Of a stretch of DNA of 64,000 nucleotides, positions 43,672 to 50,956 are shown piece by piece. Each line of letters begins with the position of its first letter. Position 1 is the first letter of the stretch. The notes beneath the pieces were generated by a model. The model had not been told where the DNA came from, made no database searches, and saw nothing but the letters and a program-made list of their open reading frames with translations. A program made the translations under genes and the position numbers. The stretch comes from Amycolatopsis decaplanina DSM 44594 (GTDB lineage: Bacteria > Actinomycetota > Actinomycetes > Mycobacteriales > Pseudonocardiaceae): positions 1 through 64,000 of the forward strand of contig NZ_AOHO01000012.1 of NCBI RefSeq assembly GCF_000342005.1. The letters run 5' to 3'.

Positions 43672-45245
43672 CAGACGGGCGGGTTCCCGTGCTTGCGCGC
43701 GGGGATGTCCGCGTGCTTCGTGCGGAGCATCTTGAGCGTGCGGATCAGCAGTTCACGTGTTTCACCCGGCTCGATCACGTCGTCGACCAAGCCTCGCTCC
43801 GCCGCGTAGTACGAGTGCATCAATTCGGTGCGATACTGCTTGATCTTCTGTTCCCGCACCGCGTCCGGGTCGTCGGCCGCCTTGATCTCGCGGCGGAAGA
43901 TGACGTTGGCGGCGCCTTCCGCCCCCATCACGGCGATCTCGTTCGTCGGCCACGCCAGCGAGATGTCGGCGCCGATGGAGCGCGAGTCCATCACGATGTA
44001 CGCGCCGCCGTAGGCCTTGCGCAGGATGAGCTGGACCCGCGGCACCGTGGCGTTGCAGTAGGCGTACAGCAGTTTCGCGCCGTGCCGGATGATGCCGCCG
44101 TGTTCCTGGTCCACGCCGGGCAGGAAGCCGGGCACGTCCACCAGGGTCACGAGCGGGATGTTGAACGCGTCGCAGGTCTGCACGAACCGGGCGGCCTTCT
44201 CGCTCGCCTCGATGTCGAGCACCCCGGCGAAAACGGTGGGCTGGTTCGCGACGATACCCACCACGTGGCCGTCCAGCCGGGCCAGCGCGCAGACGACGTT
44301 GGTGGCCCATGCCGAGTGAACCTGGAAGACCTCGCCGTCGTCGACGATCTCCTCGATCACCGCGCAGATGTCGTACGCGCGGGAAGGATCCGTCGGCACC
44401 AACTCCAGCAACCGGTCGGTGCGGCGATCGGCAGGATCGGCCGTCGGCTCGTGCGGCGGGGCCTCGTTGTTGTTGGCCGGCAGGAGGGAAAGCAGATACC
44501 GCACGTCTTCGAGACAGGTCTGCTCGTCGTCGTAGGCGAACGCGGCGACTCCTGAGGTCGACGCGTGCACGTCGGCGCCGCCAAGGTCGTTAAGCGAGAT
44601 CTTCTCCCCGGTCACCGCCTGCACCACGTCGGGGCCGGTGATGAACATCTGCGAGGTGTCGCGGACCATGAACACGAAGTCGGTCAGCGCGGGCGAGTAC
44701 GCCGCCCCGCCCGCGCACGGGCCCAGCATCACCGAAATCTGCGGGATGACGCCGGAACACCGGGTGTTGCGCCGGAAGATGCCGCCGACCCCGGCGAGCG
44801 CGGTGACCCCTTCCTGGATCCTGGCGCCCGCGCCGTCGTTGAGCGACACCAGCGGCGCCCCCGCAGCCTCCGCGAGGTCCATCACCTTGTGGATCTTCTG
44901 TGCGTGTGCCTCGCCCAGCGCACCGCCGAAGATGCGAAAGTCGTGGGCGTACACGAAAACCGTGCGCCCGTGGACGGTTCCCCAGCCGCACACCACGCCG
45001 TCGGAGTGCGGCCGCCGATCCTCCAGGCCGAACCCGGTGGCCCGGTGTCGCCGCAACGCCTCCAGTTCGGTGAAGGTACCGGGATCCATGAGCAGTTCGA
45101 TGCGTTCGTGCGCGGTCAGTTTGCCGCGTTCGTGCTGCCGGACTGTCGCCGCGTCGTCCGGCCCGCGCCGCGCGGAGTCCTTGATCTCGCGCAGTTCGAC
45201 GAGTCGGTTCTCAAAAGCATTCTCCGTTTCCAATGCTTCAGACAT
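43671..45245 (-). CDS. pccB: Acyl-CoA carboxylase carboxyltransferase (beta) subunit
   Basis: 524 residues. The biotin-dependent carboxyltransferase transfers carboxyl from carboxybiotin to propionyl- or acetyl-CoA to make methylmalonyl- or malonyl-CoA. Both crotonase-like halves are present: N-terminal (GGALGEAHAQKIHKVMDLA; GGIFRRNTRCSGVIPQIS; GPCAGGAAYSPA) and C-terminal (VDVPGFLPGVDQEH; RKAYGGAYIVMDS). It starts ATG at 45245, with AGGGGATCG upstream. It would supply extender units to the PKS, though a housekeeping role is equally likely. The biotin-carrying alpha subunit is not in the window. Confidence 0.92.
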   Translation of the reverse strand: MSEALETENAFENRLVELREIKDSARRGPDDAATVRQHERGKLTAHERIELLMDPGTFTELEALRRHRATGFGLEDRRPHSDGVVCGWGTVHGRTVFVYAHDFRIFGGALGEAHAQKIHKVMDLAEAAGAPLVSLNDGAGARIQEGVTALAGVGGIFRRNTRCSGVIPQISVMLGPCAGGAAYSPALTDFVFMVRDTSQMFITGPDVVQAVTGEKISLNDLGGADVHASTSGVAAFAYDDEQTCLEDVRYLLSLLPANNNEAPPHEPTADPADRRTDRLLELVPTDPSRAYDICAVIEEIVDDGEVFQVHSAWATNVVCALARLDGHVVGIVANQPTVFAGVLDIEASEKAARFVQTCDAFNIPLVTLVDVPGFLPGVDQEHGGIIRHGAKLLYAYCNATVPRVQLILRKAYGGAYIVMDSRSIGADISLAWPTNEIAVMGAEGAANVIFRREIKAADDPDAVREQKIKQYRTELMHSYYAAERGLVDDVIEPGETRELLIRTLKMLRTKHADIPARKHGNPPV

Positions 45246-45724
45246 GGGTCGATCCCCTTTTCGGCGAGCCGGGCGGCCAGGCATCGCGGCACCACTTCCT
45301 GGCGGCGGATGAGATTTCCGCTTCTCAGAACTGCCCGCCCCGAGTAAGCGGGAGGTGCCTGCGAATCGCAGACTCGGTCAGTCAAGGACCATAAACATGT
45401 CAAGCCTGGGCCTGACGCCGCATTCCAAGGGGCGGAACAGAACACCTGTCCATGCCCACGGCTAGTGGGACGACTGTGACCTCGGCGGCCGATCGTGAAG
45501 TACATGAAGGCCCCCTTCCTTGCGCTAGACGCAAGGAAGGGGGCCTTCATGTACTTCGGTAGGGCGTGCCTGTTTCGTGCCGGCCCTTTCCCCTGTCCGT
45601 CGATCATTGTGGAATAGGTCTCATTCAGTCCGGTGAACGCGAAGGTAAGATCGGGCAGCTTTCTTCCAGATTCGGGTCGCCTGCTTGACAGTCGCCGAAC
45701 CTTGCTGAAGCGTCAAGAGAAGTA
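45246..45724. promoter_or_regulatory. Divergent promoter region containing a long hairpin
   Basis: 479 bp between the leftward carboxylase gene and the rightward regulator gene. It must hold both promoters. Apart from the 28-bp hairpin at 45497-45557 I see no gene or repeat. Confidence 0.45.
45497..45557. repeat. Perfect 28-bp palindromic hairpin
   Basis: Arms 45497-45524 and 45530-45557 (GAAGTACATGAAGGCCCCCT then TCCTTGCG, and its complement) are perfect around the 5-nt loop CTAGA. It sits between two divergent promoters, which is not where either gene would need a terminator. A half copy, right arm only, is found at 58751-58782. It belongs to the same family as the hairpins at 7898 and 14317. 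Confidence 0.85.
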
Positions 45725-46381
45725 ATGAACGAACAGAACGTAAAAGTGGCAGGTCGTGCCGGGGCCGGGAGTGACCCGGGAACCCCCGAGCCGTCCGCGT
45801 CGGGGTTTCACGTGCTGGTGGTGGATTACGATCCGAGCAGACGGCGGAATCTGGCTGTCAGGCTGAAGGTCATGGGCGCTGAGGCCGTAACCGAGACCAC
45901 GGCCACCCACGGCCTGCACGCGGTGGAGAGGTACGACCTCGTCGTCCTGCACACGAGCCAGACCCCGCGAAGCACGGCCGAACTACTGGGCGAACTGTGC
46001 CGCCAGGGCAGGAAACGTGTGGTCGTGGTCGCGTCCGAGCACGACCCCGTGCCGGCGATCGCCGCTTTCACCGCGAACGCCGTCGGCTTTCTGGTCGGAA
46101 CGAGCGACCCCGCGCCTGTGGACGACTTCGCGATGCGGCCGTCCACGGGCGTCGAAAGGCTCGTCCGCGACGAGTACGAGCACGTGCGGAGCCTCTCCGC
46201 GCGGGAGATCGAAATTCTTTCCTTGGTGGCGGAAGGAAAATCGAACCGGGAGATCGGCGCCGACCTCACCTTGTCCCTGAACACGGTCAAGGGTCATCTC
46301 GCGCATCTGGCCATGAAGCTGCAGACGGGCGATCGGTCGCGGATGGTCATGCTCGCGCTGCGTTCCGGTGTGATCAGCTGA
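45725..46381 (+). CDS. Atypical response regulator, LuxR-family (BldM/WhiI-like)
   Basis: 218 residues. Residues ~28-140 are receiver-like (HVLVVDYDPSRRRNLAVRL) but the phosphorylation strand reads LVVLHTSQTP, with no Asp, so classical phosphorylation is unlikely. Residues ~150-215 are a LuxR helix-turn-helix (LSAREIEILSLVAEGKSNRE...LSLNTVKGHLAHL). Orphan regulators of this design control development in sporulating actinobacteria. ATG at 45725 follows AGAGAAG. Its end overlaps the convergent gene by 8 bp. Confidence 0.85.
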   Translation: MNEQNVKVAGRAGAGSDPGTPEPSASGFHVLVVDYDPSRRRNLAVRLKVMGAEAVTETTATHGLHAVERYDLVVLHTSQTPRSTAELLGELCRQGRKRVVVVASEHDPVPAIAAFTANAVGFLVGTSDPAPVDDFAMRPSTGVERLVRDEYEHVRSLSAREIEILSLVAEGKSNREIGADLTLSLNTVKGHLAHLAMKLQTGDRSRMVMLALRSGVIS

Positions 46382-46931
46382 TCCCGCCGCGCGCCGTCCG
46401 AACCACGGGATGGTGGTAAAGCCGCCGTTGCGGGTGGGTAAGCGCGGCGATGACACCGGACGCCACAGGCAACCAGCGATCCTTCGGCGACGGTTCGCGC
46501 AGCCACTGCACGGCACCCCGCGGGGTGACCGTCGGCGGCAACAACGCCCGCGTCGGGGACCGGTGGAACAGCACGCCCTTGGGCAGTTCCGCGTCCGAGA
46601 CGACGCAGTCGTCCGACTCGACGAGTGCGTATGCCCGGAACGGGGCGCCAGGCACCAAGATCAGCGGACCGCGGGGAACGGCGCCGGTCGAGGCGAAAAG
46701 GTGTTCACCACCCCGGAACGGTACGGAAACCGCGGCCATGCCACCGGTGAGACATAGTAGGAGGGAATTGTCCTGGATCTGGATGTCCCAAGCGAAATTG
46801 GCCTTGTAGAACTCGGCCGCCGCGAGCAGTCGTGGAGAGACGCCGCGGTGCGCGGCCTCTCGCGTTCCGGTCGAGCCTGCGATCACCTTGACCTCGCCCC
46901 CGGAGGACACTGTTCCCATGGAATCCGCCAT
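46374..46931 (-). CDS. Hypothetical protein
   Basis: 185 residues from ATG at 46931 (MADSMGTVSSGG); a Met at 46919 is an alternative, and the longer frame from 47234 has arginine-rich shadow-like sequence. Features: AAEFYKANFAWDIQ, a hydrophobic strand (LLLCLTGGMAAVSVPF), GPLILVPGAP, and a C-terminal HRSPTRALLPPT stretch. This pattern recalls small actinobacterial proteins often labelled primase-polymerase-like, but I cannot confirm that. It is convergent with, and overlaps, the regulator gene. Confidence 0.6.
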   Translation of the reverse strand: MADSMGTVSSGGEVKVIAGSTGTREAAHRGVSPRLLAAAEFYKANFAWDIQIQDNSLLLCLTGGMAAVSVPFRGGEHLFASTGAVPRGPLILVPGAPFRAYALVESDDCVVSDAELPKGVLFHRSPTRALLPPTVTPRGAVQWLREPSPKDRWLPVASGVIAALTHPQRRLYHHPVVRTARGGIS

Positions 46932-47053
46932 TCTGCTCAAGACATCGTGGTTCTTCCGCACCCATCCGGAATGCTCGACGTTTATTCTGTTCCTGGTGAC
47001 TTTATGAATTCTCCATGTACGGGAGCATTCGCCAAGACGACGGGCAAGCGTTG

Positions 47054-48121
47054 TCAGGAACTGGTCCACACGGGCTCGTTGTCCGCGGACGGGGTCAGTA
47101 CCTCCATGACGCGGCCGAGTGCCACGGTGTCGGGGAACGGAGGTGGGCCGTCGATGTCGTCGATATGGGCGAGAAGTTCGGGGTCCGGGGCCAGGTGGTG
47201 TTCCCGAAGGTAATAGGTGACCGAGTCGGTCCACACCCAGGAGCCGTCGGTGTAGAAGTTCGTCGGCACAGCCTTCCCGCGTTCGGGCTCGACGACGTCG
47301 TCCAGCATCGCCGAGGTGACGAGCAGCAAGGTGGCCGATTCGAGGTACTCGCAGATCCTCTCTCGCTCGTCCTCGTCGTCGATCTTCGTCCGGTCGGGAG
47401 CGAACGAGGGGCCCTCGACGGGGTCGACCTTGTCGAAGATCCTGACCACCTTGATCTCGGGATCGGGGTCGGCGGCCCAGAGTAACCTGCCATTCTGCTG
47501 CGCGGCACGCTGATAGCGCAGATTGCTGCTACCCAGGGGTACCACCTCGACCTGGGGATCCCGCTCACCGGCGGCGAGCAGGCTCTCCTGGAACTGTCCG
47601 GCCAGTTCGGCCGGTTCCGCGGATTCCTCGTGCTCGTCGTCGATCTCGACCACGTACACGACGCGAGGCGGCGGGTAGGGTGCGCCGTCGACAGGGCTGC
47701 GCACGGCGCTCCAAATGCCACGCAAGCCGGGTTCGTCAGTCGCGGTGGCGAGCAGGTCCTGCTCGGCGAGCGCGGAAATCAGCATCGCGTTGCTCGCGTC
47801 CTCATCCTGCTCGTCGTCGTCGGGCTCGGCCCATGCCGTCGAGAATCGCCACGGTGGCGAAGCGTCTTCGGGCGCGAGTTCGATCTCGGCCAGCGAGCTG
47901 GGGTCGCCCCCCTCGGCCTCCAGTAACTCACCGAGCAAGTCGAGGTCGTCCTCGGTCAGCGGGAGTGTTGTCCGCCGCCCCGCGAACCCCAAGAGCCGGG
48001 CGACCTCCTCGCACCGGTCCTCCGCCAGCATGCCGCGGGCGATGGTGAGCGCGTCGTCGGAAAGCCAACCGGCGCTACGGAGCAGAATGTCGTGCAGCTC
48101 GGAGGTGAAGGGGTGGGTCAT
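47054..48121 (-). CDS. Hypothetical acidic cytosolic protein
   Basis: 355 residues, no signal or membrane segment. An N-terminal helical part (DILLRSAGWLSDDALTIARG) resembles small actinobacterial regulatory leader domains. It is followed by Asp/Glu-rich linkers (EPDDDEQDEDAS; IDDEHEESAEP) and a mixed domain with VVEVVPLGSS-like strands and DKVDPVEGPSFAPDR. I know no function. Confidence 0.65.
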   Translation of the reverse strand: MTHPFTSELHDILLRSAGWLSDDALTIARGMLAEDRCEEVARLLGFAGRRTTLPLTEDDLDLLGELLEAEGGDPSSLAEIELAPEDASPPWRFSTAWAEPDDDEQDEDASNAMLISALAEQDLLATATDEPGLRGIWSAVRSPVDGAPYPPPRVVYVVEIDDEHEESAEPAELAGQFQESLLAAGERDPQVEVVPLGSSNLRYQRAAQQNGRLLWAADPDPEIKVVRIFDKVDPVEGPSFAPDRTKIDDEDERERICEYLESATLLLVTSAMLDDVVEPERGKAVPTNFYTDGSWVWTDSVTYYLREHHLAPDPELLAHIDDIDGPPPFPDTVALGRVMEVLTPSADNEPVWTSS

Positions 48122-48477
48122 TCATCGCTCCCAAGAGGTTGCCGGTCACCTTTCATTCTCACCCCAGAGGAAACCAAACCCAGTGAAAGCGGCGATGAAC
48201 TGCCCTAATGTGCATTCTTCGCCGACGTTCATCACCTCGACGCCGGTGGTGGCGGTCGGCGTGCCCGCACGACGCACGCCGATCCGTGCCGGGCATGCGT
48301 ACCCTGAGCACTTCGGGCACATCTCCTACCGGAAAGTCCTCGTCGTTGTCGCGGCGACCTTGCTCGCGACAACGCTGTCAACCCGGGACGATATTGTCGG
48401 CGCTGTATTCGGAGCGGTCGTCGGCGCATGGGACCCCATCGGTTCGGCACCGCGGAAGCAACTCAAGGGAGATGTCC
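48122..48477. promoter_or_regulatory. Divergent intergenic region
   Basis: 356 bp between the leftward acidic-protein gene and the rightward cold-shock-domain gene. It contains a small inverted repeat GTTGTCGCG (48345-48353) with its complement at 48365-48373. An open frame with one hydrophobic stretch crosses it, but it lacks a ribosome binding site and I do not call it. Confidence 0.4.
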
Positions 48478-48888
48478 ATGCTGATGACCGGCAAAGTGAT
48501 CCGTTACGACGAGCTAAGGGGCTACGGCTTCGTCGCGCCGGACAGCGGTGACGAAGACGTTTTCCTGCATGTGAACGATCTGACCTTCGACAAGCGGCTG
48601 CTCGCGGCCGGGGTGCAGGTCCAGTTCACCACCGAAGAGGGGCCCCGCGGGCTGAAGGCGTCGGACGTCACGTTGCTCGACCGTGGCACCCAAGAAGTCC
48701 CCGCCCGGGCTGAGCGAGGGCCGTCCGTCCGCCACGGCGACCACGACGTACTCACCGCTCAGGACCTGCGTGAAGAGATCACTGAAGTGCTGCTGCTCGG
48801 CGCTCCGATGCTGACCGGTCAGCAGATCGTCGAGATCAGGCAGGGTTTCATCGCACTCGCGCTGTCCCATGGCTGGGTCAGCGACTGA
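48478..48888 (+). CDS. Cold-shock-domain protein with C-terminal extension
   Basis: 136 residues. Residues 1-65 are a cold-shock/S1-like nucleic-acid-binding barrel (GKVIRYDELRGYGFVAPDSG, then EDVFLHVNDL), with the aromatic RNP1 residues present though the motif is not fully canonical. The remaining ~70 residues are a helical extension (LTAQDLREEITEVLLLG; GQQIVEIRQGFIALALSHGW). The usual CspA is ~67 residues, so this is the longer actinobacterial form. ATG at 48478 follows AAGGGAGATG. Confidence 0.85.
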   Translation: MLMTGKVIRYDELRGYGFVAPDSGDEDVFLHVNDLTFDKRLLAAGVQVQFTTEEGPRGLKASDVTLLDRGTQEVPARAERGPSVRHGDHDVLTAQDLREEITEVLLLGAPMLTGQQIVEIRQGFIALALSHGWVSD

Positions 48889-48991
48889 TCGGCTGCGCGC
48901 CGGCGGAGTGCGTGACGCGGCGTAGTCAGCCTGGTACCCGATCGGCGGTTTCGCGGCCATGAGCGGCGTGTTGAGGGGAAATGAAGTCTCG

Positions 48992-49462
48992 ATGTCAACA
49001 CTGGGGACCATGAACAACGAGGCAACCCCGTCAACGTCCGAGAACCTCTCGATCAAACACGTGGCTCACAGTCACGACGTTGTCTTCGTGCGGGCGATCC
49101 CGAACGTCGATGATGTGCTCGTAGATGTCGAACTGCGCTACGACACCAGTGATCCGTTCGCGATCAGGGCCCGCTTCCTGCGTGAGACGCCGAACGAGAT
49201 CGACTGGTTGTTCTCACGCGAACTCCTGACAGCCGGCCTGCTCGCGCCGTCGGGGGAGGGCGACGTCCGGATCAGCCCGTCGACGTCCAACTCCGAAGGG
49301 GTGCAGATCGATCTGAAGACCCCCGACGGTGCGGCCAGCTTCACGGTGGGCGCCGAGGACCTGAAGGACTTTCTGGACTGCAGCCATGCCATGGTGCCGC
49401 ACGGCGAAGAGTTCCTTTGGATCGACTTCGAATCCGAGCTGCACCGGCTCGTTTCCGGCTGA
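48992..49462 (+). CDS. SsgA-like protein (SALP), sporulation/cell-division regulator
   Basis: 156 residues. It matches the SsgA/SsgB family of sporulating actinobacteria: VDVELRYDTSDPFAIRARF, IDWLFSRELL, GEGDVRISPS and the end DDFLDCSHAMVPHGEE-like region (DLKDFLDCSHAMVPHGEEFL). Family members position septa or recruit FtsZ. The start is uncertain: ATG at 48959, 48992 or 49010; 48992 is taken for GAGGGG upstream. It suggests a mycelial, sporulating host. Confidence 0.85.
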   Translation: MSTLGTMNNEATPSTSENLSIKHVAHSHDVVFVRAIPNVDDVLVDVELRYDTSDPFAIRARFLRETPNEIDWLFSRELLTAGLLAPSGEGDVRISPSTSNSEGVQIDLKTPDGAASFTVGAEDLKDFLDCSHAMVPHGEEFLWIDFESELHRLVSG

Positions 49463-49532
49463 GTGGGCGCGTCGGCCGAGGTCGCCCCCTCGGCCGACGC
49501 GGTCCGGTCCGCCCGCACACGGCCCTGGTCCT

Positions 49533-50132
49533 TCATGGCCCGGTAGCAGGCGCGACCGGGAGAGACTGCGCCGCGTAAAGCCGCTCGATAGCCTCTTCGT
49601 CCATGTCCAGACTCAACTGCATGAAGTTCGCGTTCAGCCGCACCGCGGCGGGCCCGCCCGGATTGAACAGCACATCGACGTCCTCGGCGAGCAGTTCCAC
49701 GAGTTCCCCGAGATCGATTCGACGCCAGTCCGGAGAGCTGATCCGCCGCCGATGAGACTCCCCGGTCGCGATCACGACACACGGGACGCCGTCCGGGGAC
49801 TTCATCACCAGCGGCCTGCCGTCACCGTTCATCGCGATGTCGAAGAGTGAGTCACGCAGCATCAACTGGATCTGTTCGACCTGGCCTTGGCCCCGCATCA
49901 CCAGCCGCAGCGCGGCGTCGAGGGGGTCGGTCGGTGAATTCTCGTCCGCGGGCACGTAGTCGGGATTGGCCCGGAATTTTCCCGCCTTGCCGTCCTCGAC
50001 CGGCCACAGGCCGACGACCGCCTCGATGGGTGGCGACTGGTCCTCCGTTTCCGGCTCCCAGCCGGGATCCATCAACAGAACCCAGTTCTCCAGCTTGTCT
50101 TCGTCCTGCGCCTGTTCCGCGGTTTCGGCCAT
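49533..50132 (-). CDS. Type VII secretion-associated protein family, paralogue 1
   Basis: 199 residues. ATG at 50132 (MAETAEQ) is chosen because AGCAGGAG precedes it. Signature stretches: WVLLMDPGWEPE, VGLWPVEDGK, FRANPDYVPA, PTDPLDAALRLVMRG and DVDVLFNPGGPAAVRLN. The gene at 50391 shows the same series, so they are paralogues. Proteins of this kind are annotated as type VII secretion-associated in actinobacteria. The molecular role is unknown. Confidence 0.8.
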   Translation of the reverse strand: MAETAEQAQDEDKLENWVLLMDPGWEPETEDQSPPIEAVVGLWPVEDGKAGKFRANPDYVPADENSPTDPLDAALRLVMRGQGQVEQIQLMLRDSLFDIAMNGDGRPLVMKSPDGVPCVVIATGESHRRRISSPDWRRIDLGELVELLAEDVDVLFNPGGPAAVRLNANFMQLSLDMDEEAIERLYAAQSLPVAPATGP

Positions 50133-50390
50133 GATGGGGTTCTCCTGCTCTCCTTCGAGGCGGTTCTTGTTCGCCAAGGCGGAAAGAACCGCTATCCAAG
50201 ATTATGGTGATCCACTGCCGAATCGAACGGGCGGCGAAGGCGTAGTCGGTGGATCGGGTCAGCGACCTTGCCCGATCGCGCATTCCGCCGTTGGTGAGGG
50301 ATAGTCGGCAAAACCGTGGAGCACGGTCGTGATCCGGCCCCGCGATCGAGAAGGACCGGCACAATACGACCGCGTCCGGAAGGGGAGATC

Positions 50391-50939
50391 ATGAGCGAAC
50401 AGTCCGAGGAGACCGTGGCCGGAGAAGCCTCCGGCAGCAGGTTGCTGCTCCTGCTCGACCCCGAGTTCAAAATGACCGAAGAGCAGCAGGGCCTGCCTCC
50501 GCAGGTGGTCCTGGGCGCGTGGGTCGTCAACGAGGACGGCGACCCGAGCCGTTTCCACCCGAATCCGGACTACCGGCCCAGCAGTCCGGGATCCCCGCTC
50601 GATCCCGTGGACGCCGTACTCCGTGCCCTCGCCGACGGTCAGGACGTCGCGAACCAGTTCTCCGTGGTACTCCGTGACGCCGTTCTCGGCATCGCCACGG
50701 CCGAGGACGGCACCGCGGTGATCAAGCCCGCGCCGGACGGGGTGCCGTCGGTCCAGGTGACCACTTCCTACGGTCACCGCGAACGGGTCGGAGAGGACGT
50801 CCGCTGGCTGGACGTCACCGTCGAGGACCTGGCCGAAGCGTTGCCCCAGGAGGGCGTGGACGTGCTGCTGAACCCCGGCTCACCGGCGTCGATGCGGGTG
50901 CTGGCGGACGCGATCCGCGCTGCCGCCCAAGACGCCTGA
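50391..50939 (+). CDS. Type VII secretion-associated protein family, paralogue 2
   Basis: 182 residues. ATG at 50391 follows AAGGGGAGATC. Parallel motifs to the neighbour: LLLLLDPEFKM, LGAWVVNEDG, FHPNPDYRPS, PLDPVDAVLRALADG and GVDVLLNPGSPASMRV. The two genes diverge across 258 bp, an arrangement expected after an inverted duplication. It converges with the large regulator gene at 50957. Confidence 0.8.
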   Translation: MSEQSEETVAGEASGSRLLLLLDPEFKMTEEQQGLPPQVVLGAWVVNEDGDPSRFHPNPDYRPSSPGSPLDPVDAVLRALADGQDVANQFSVVLRDAVLGIATAEDGTAVIKPAPDGVPSVQVTTSYGHRERVGEDVRWLDVTVEDLAEALPQEGVDVLLNPGSPASMRVLADAIRAAAQDA

Positions 50940-50956
50940 CGGCAAGGCGCGCCCGG

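Noticed and set aside
46932-47234. N-terminal extension of the hypothetical protein at 46374
   Set aside because: The upstream 100 residues are Arg/Pro/Thr-rich and overlap the end of the opposing-frame acidic protein; a Met at 46931 starts protein-like sequence.
48182-48477. Small membrane protein in the gap before the cold-shock gene
   Set aside because: There is one hydrophobic stretch, but the frame runs across the start of the cold-shock gene, lacks a ribosome binding site and has shadow-like composition.
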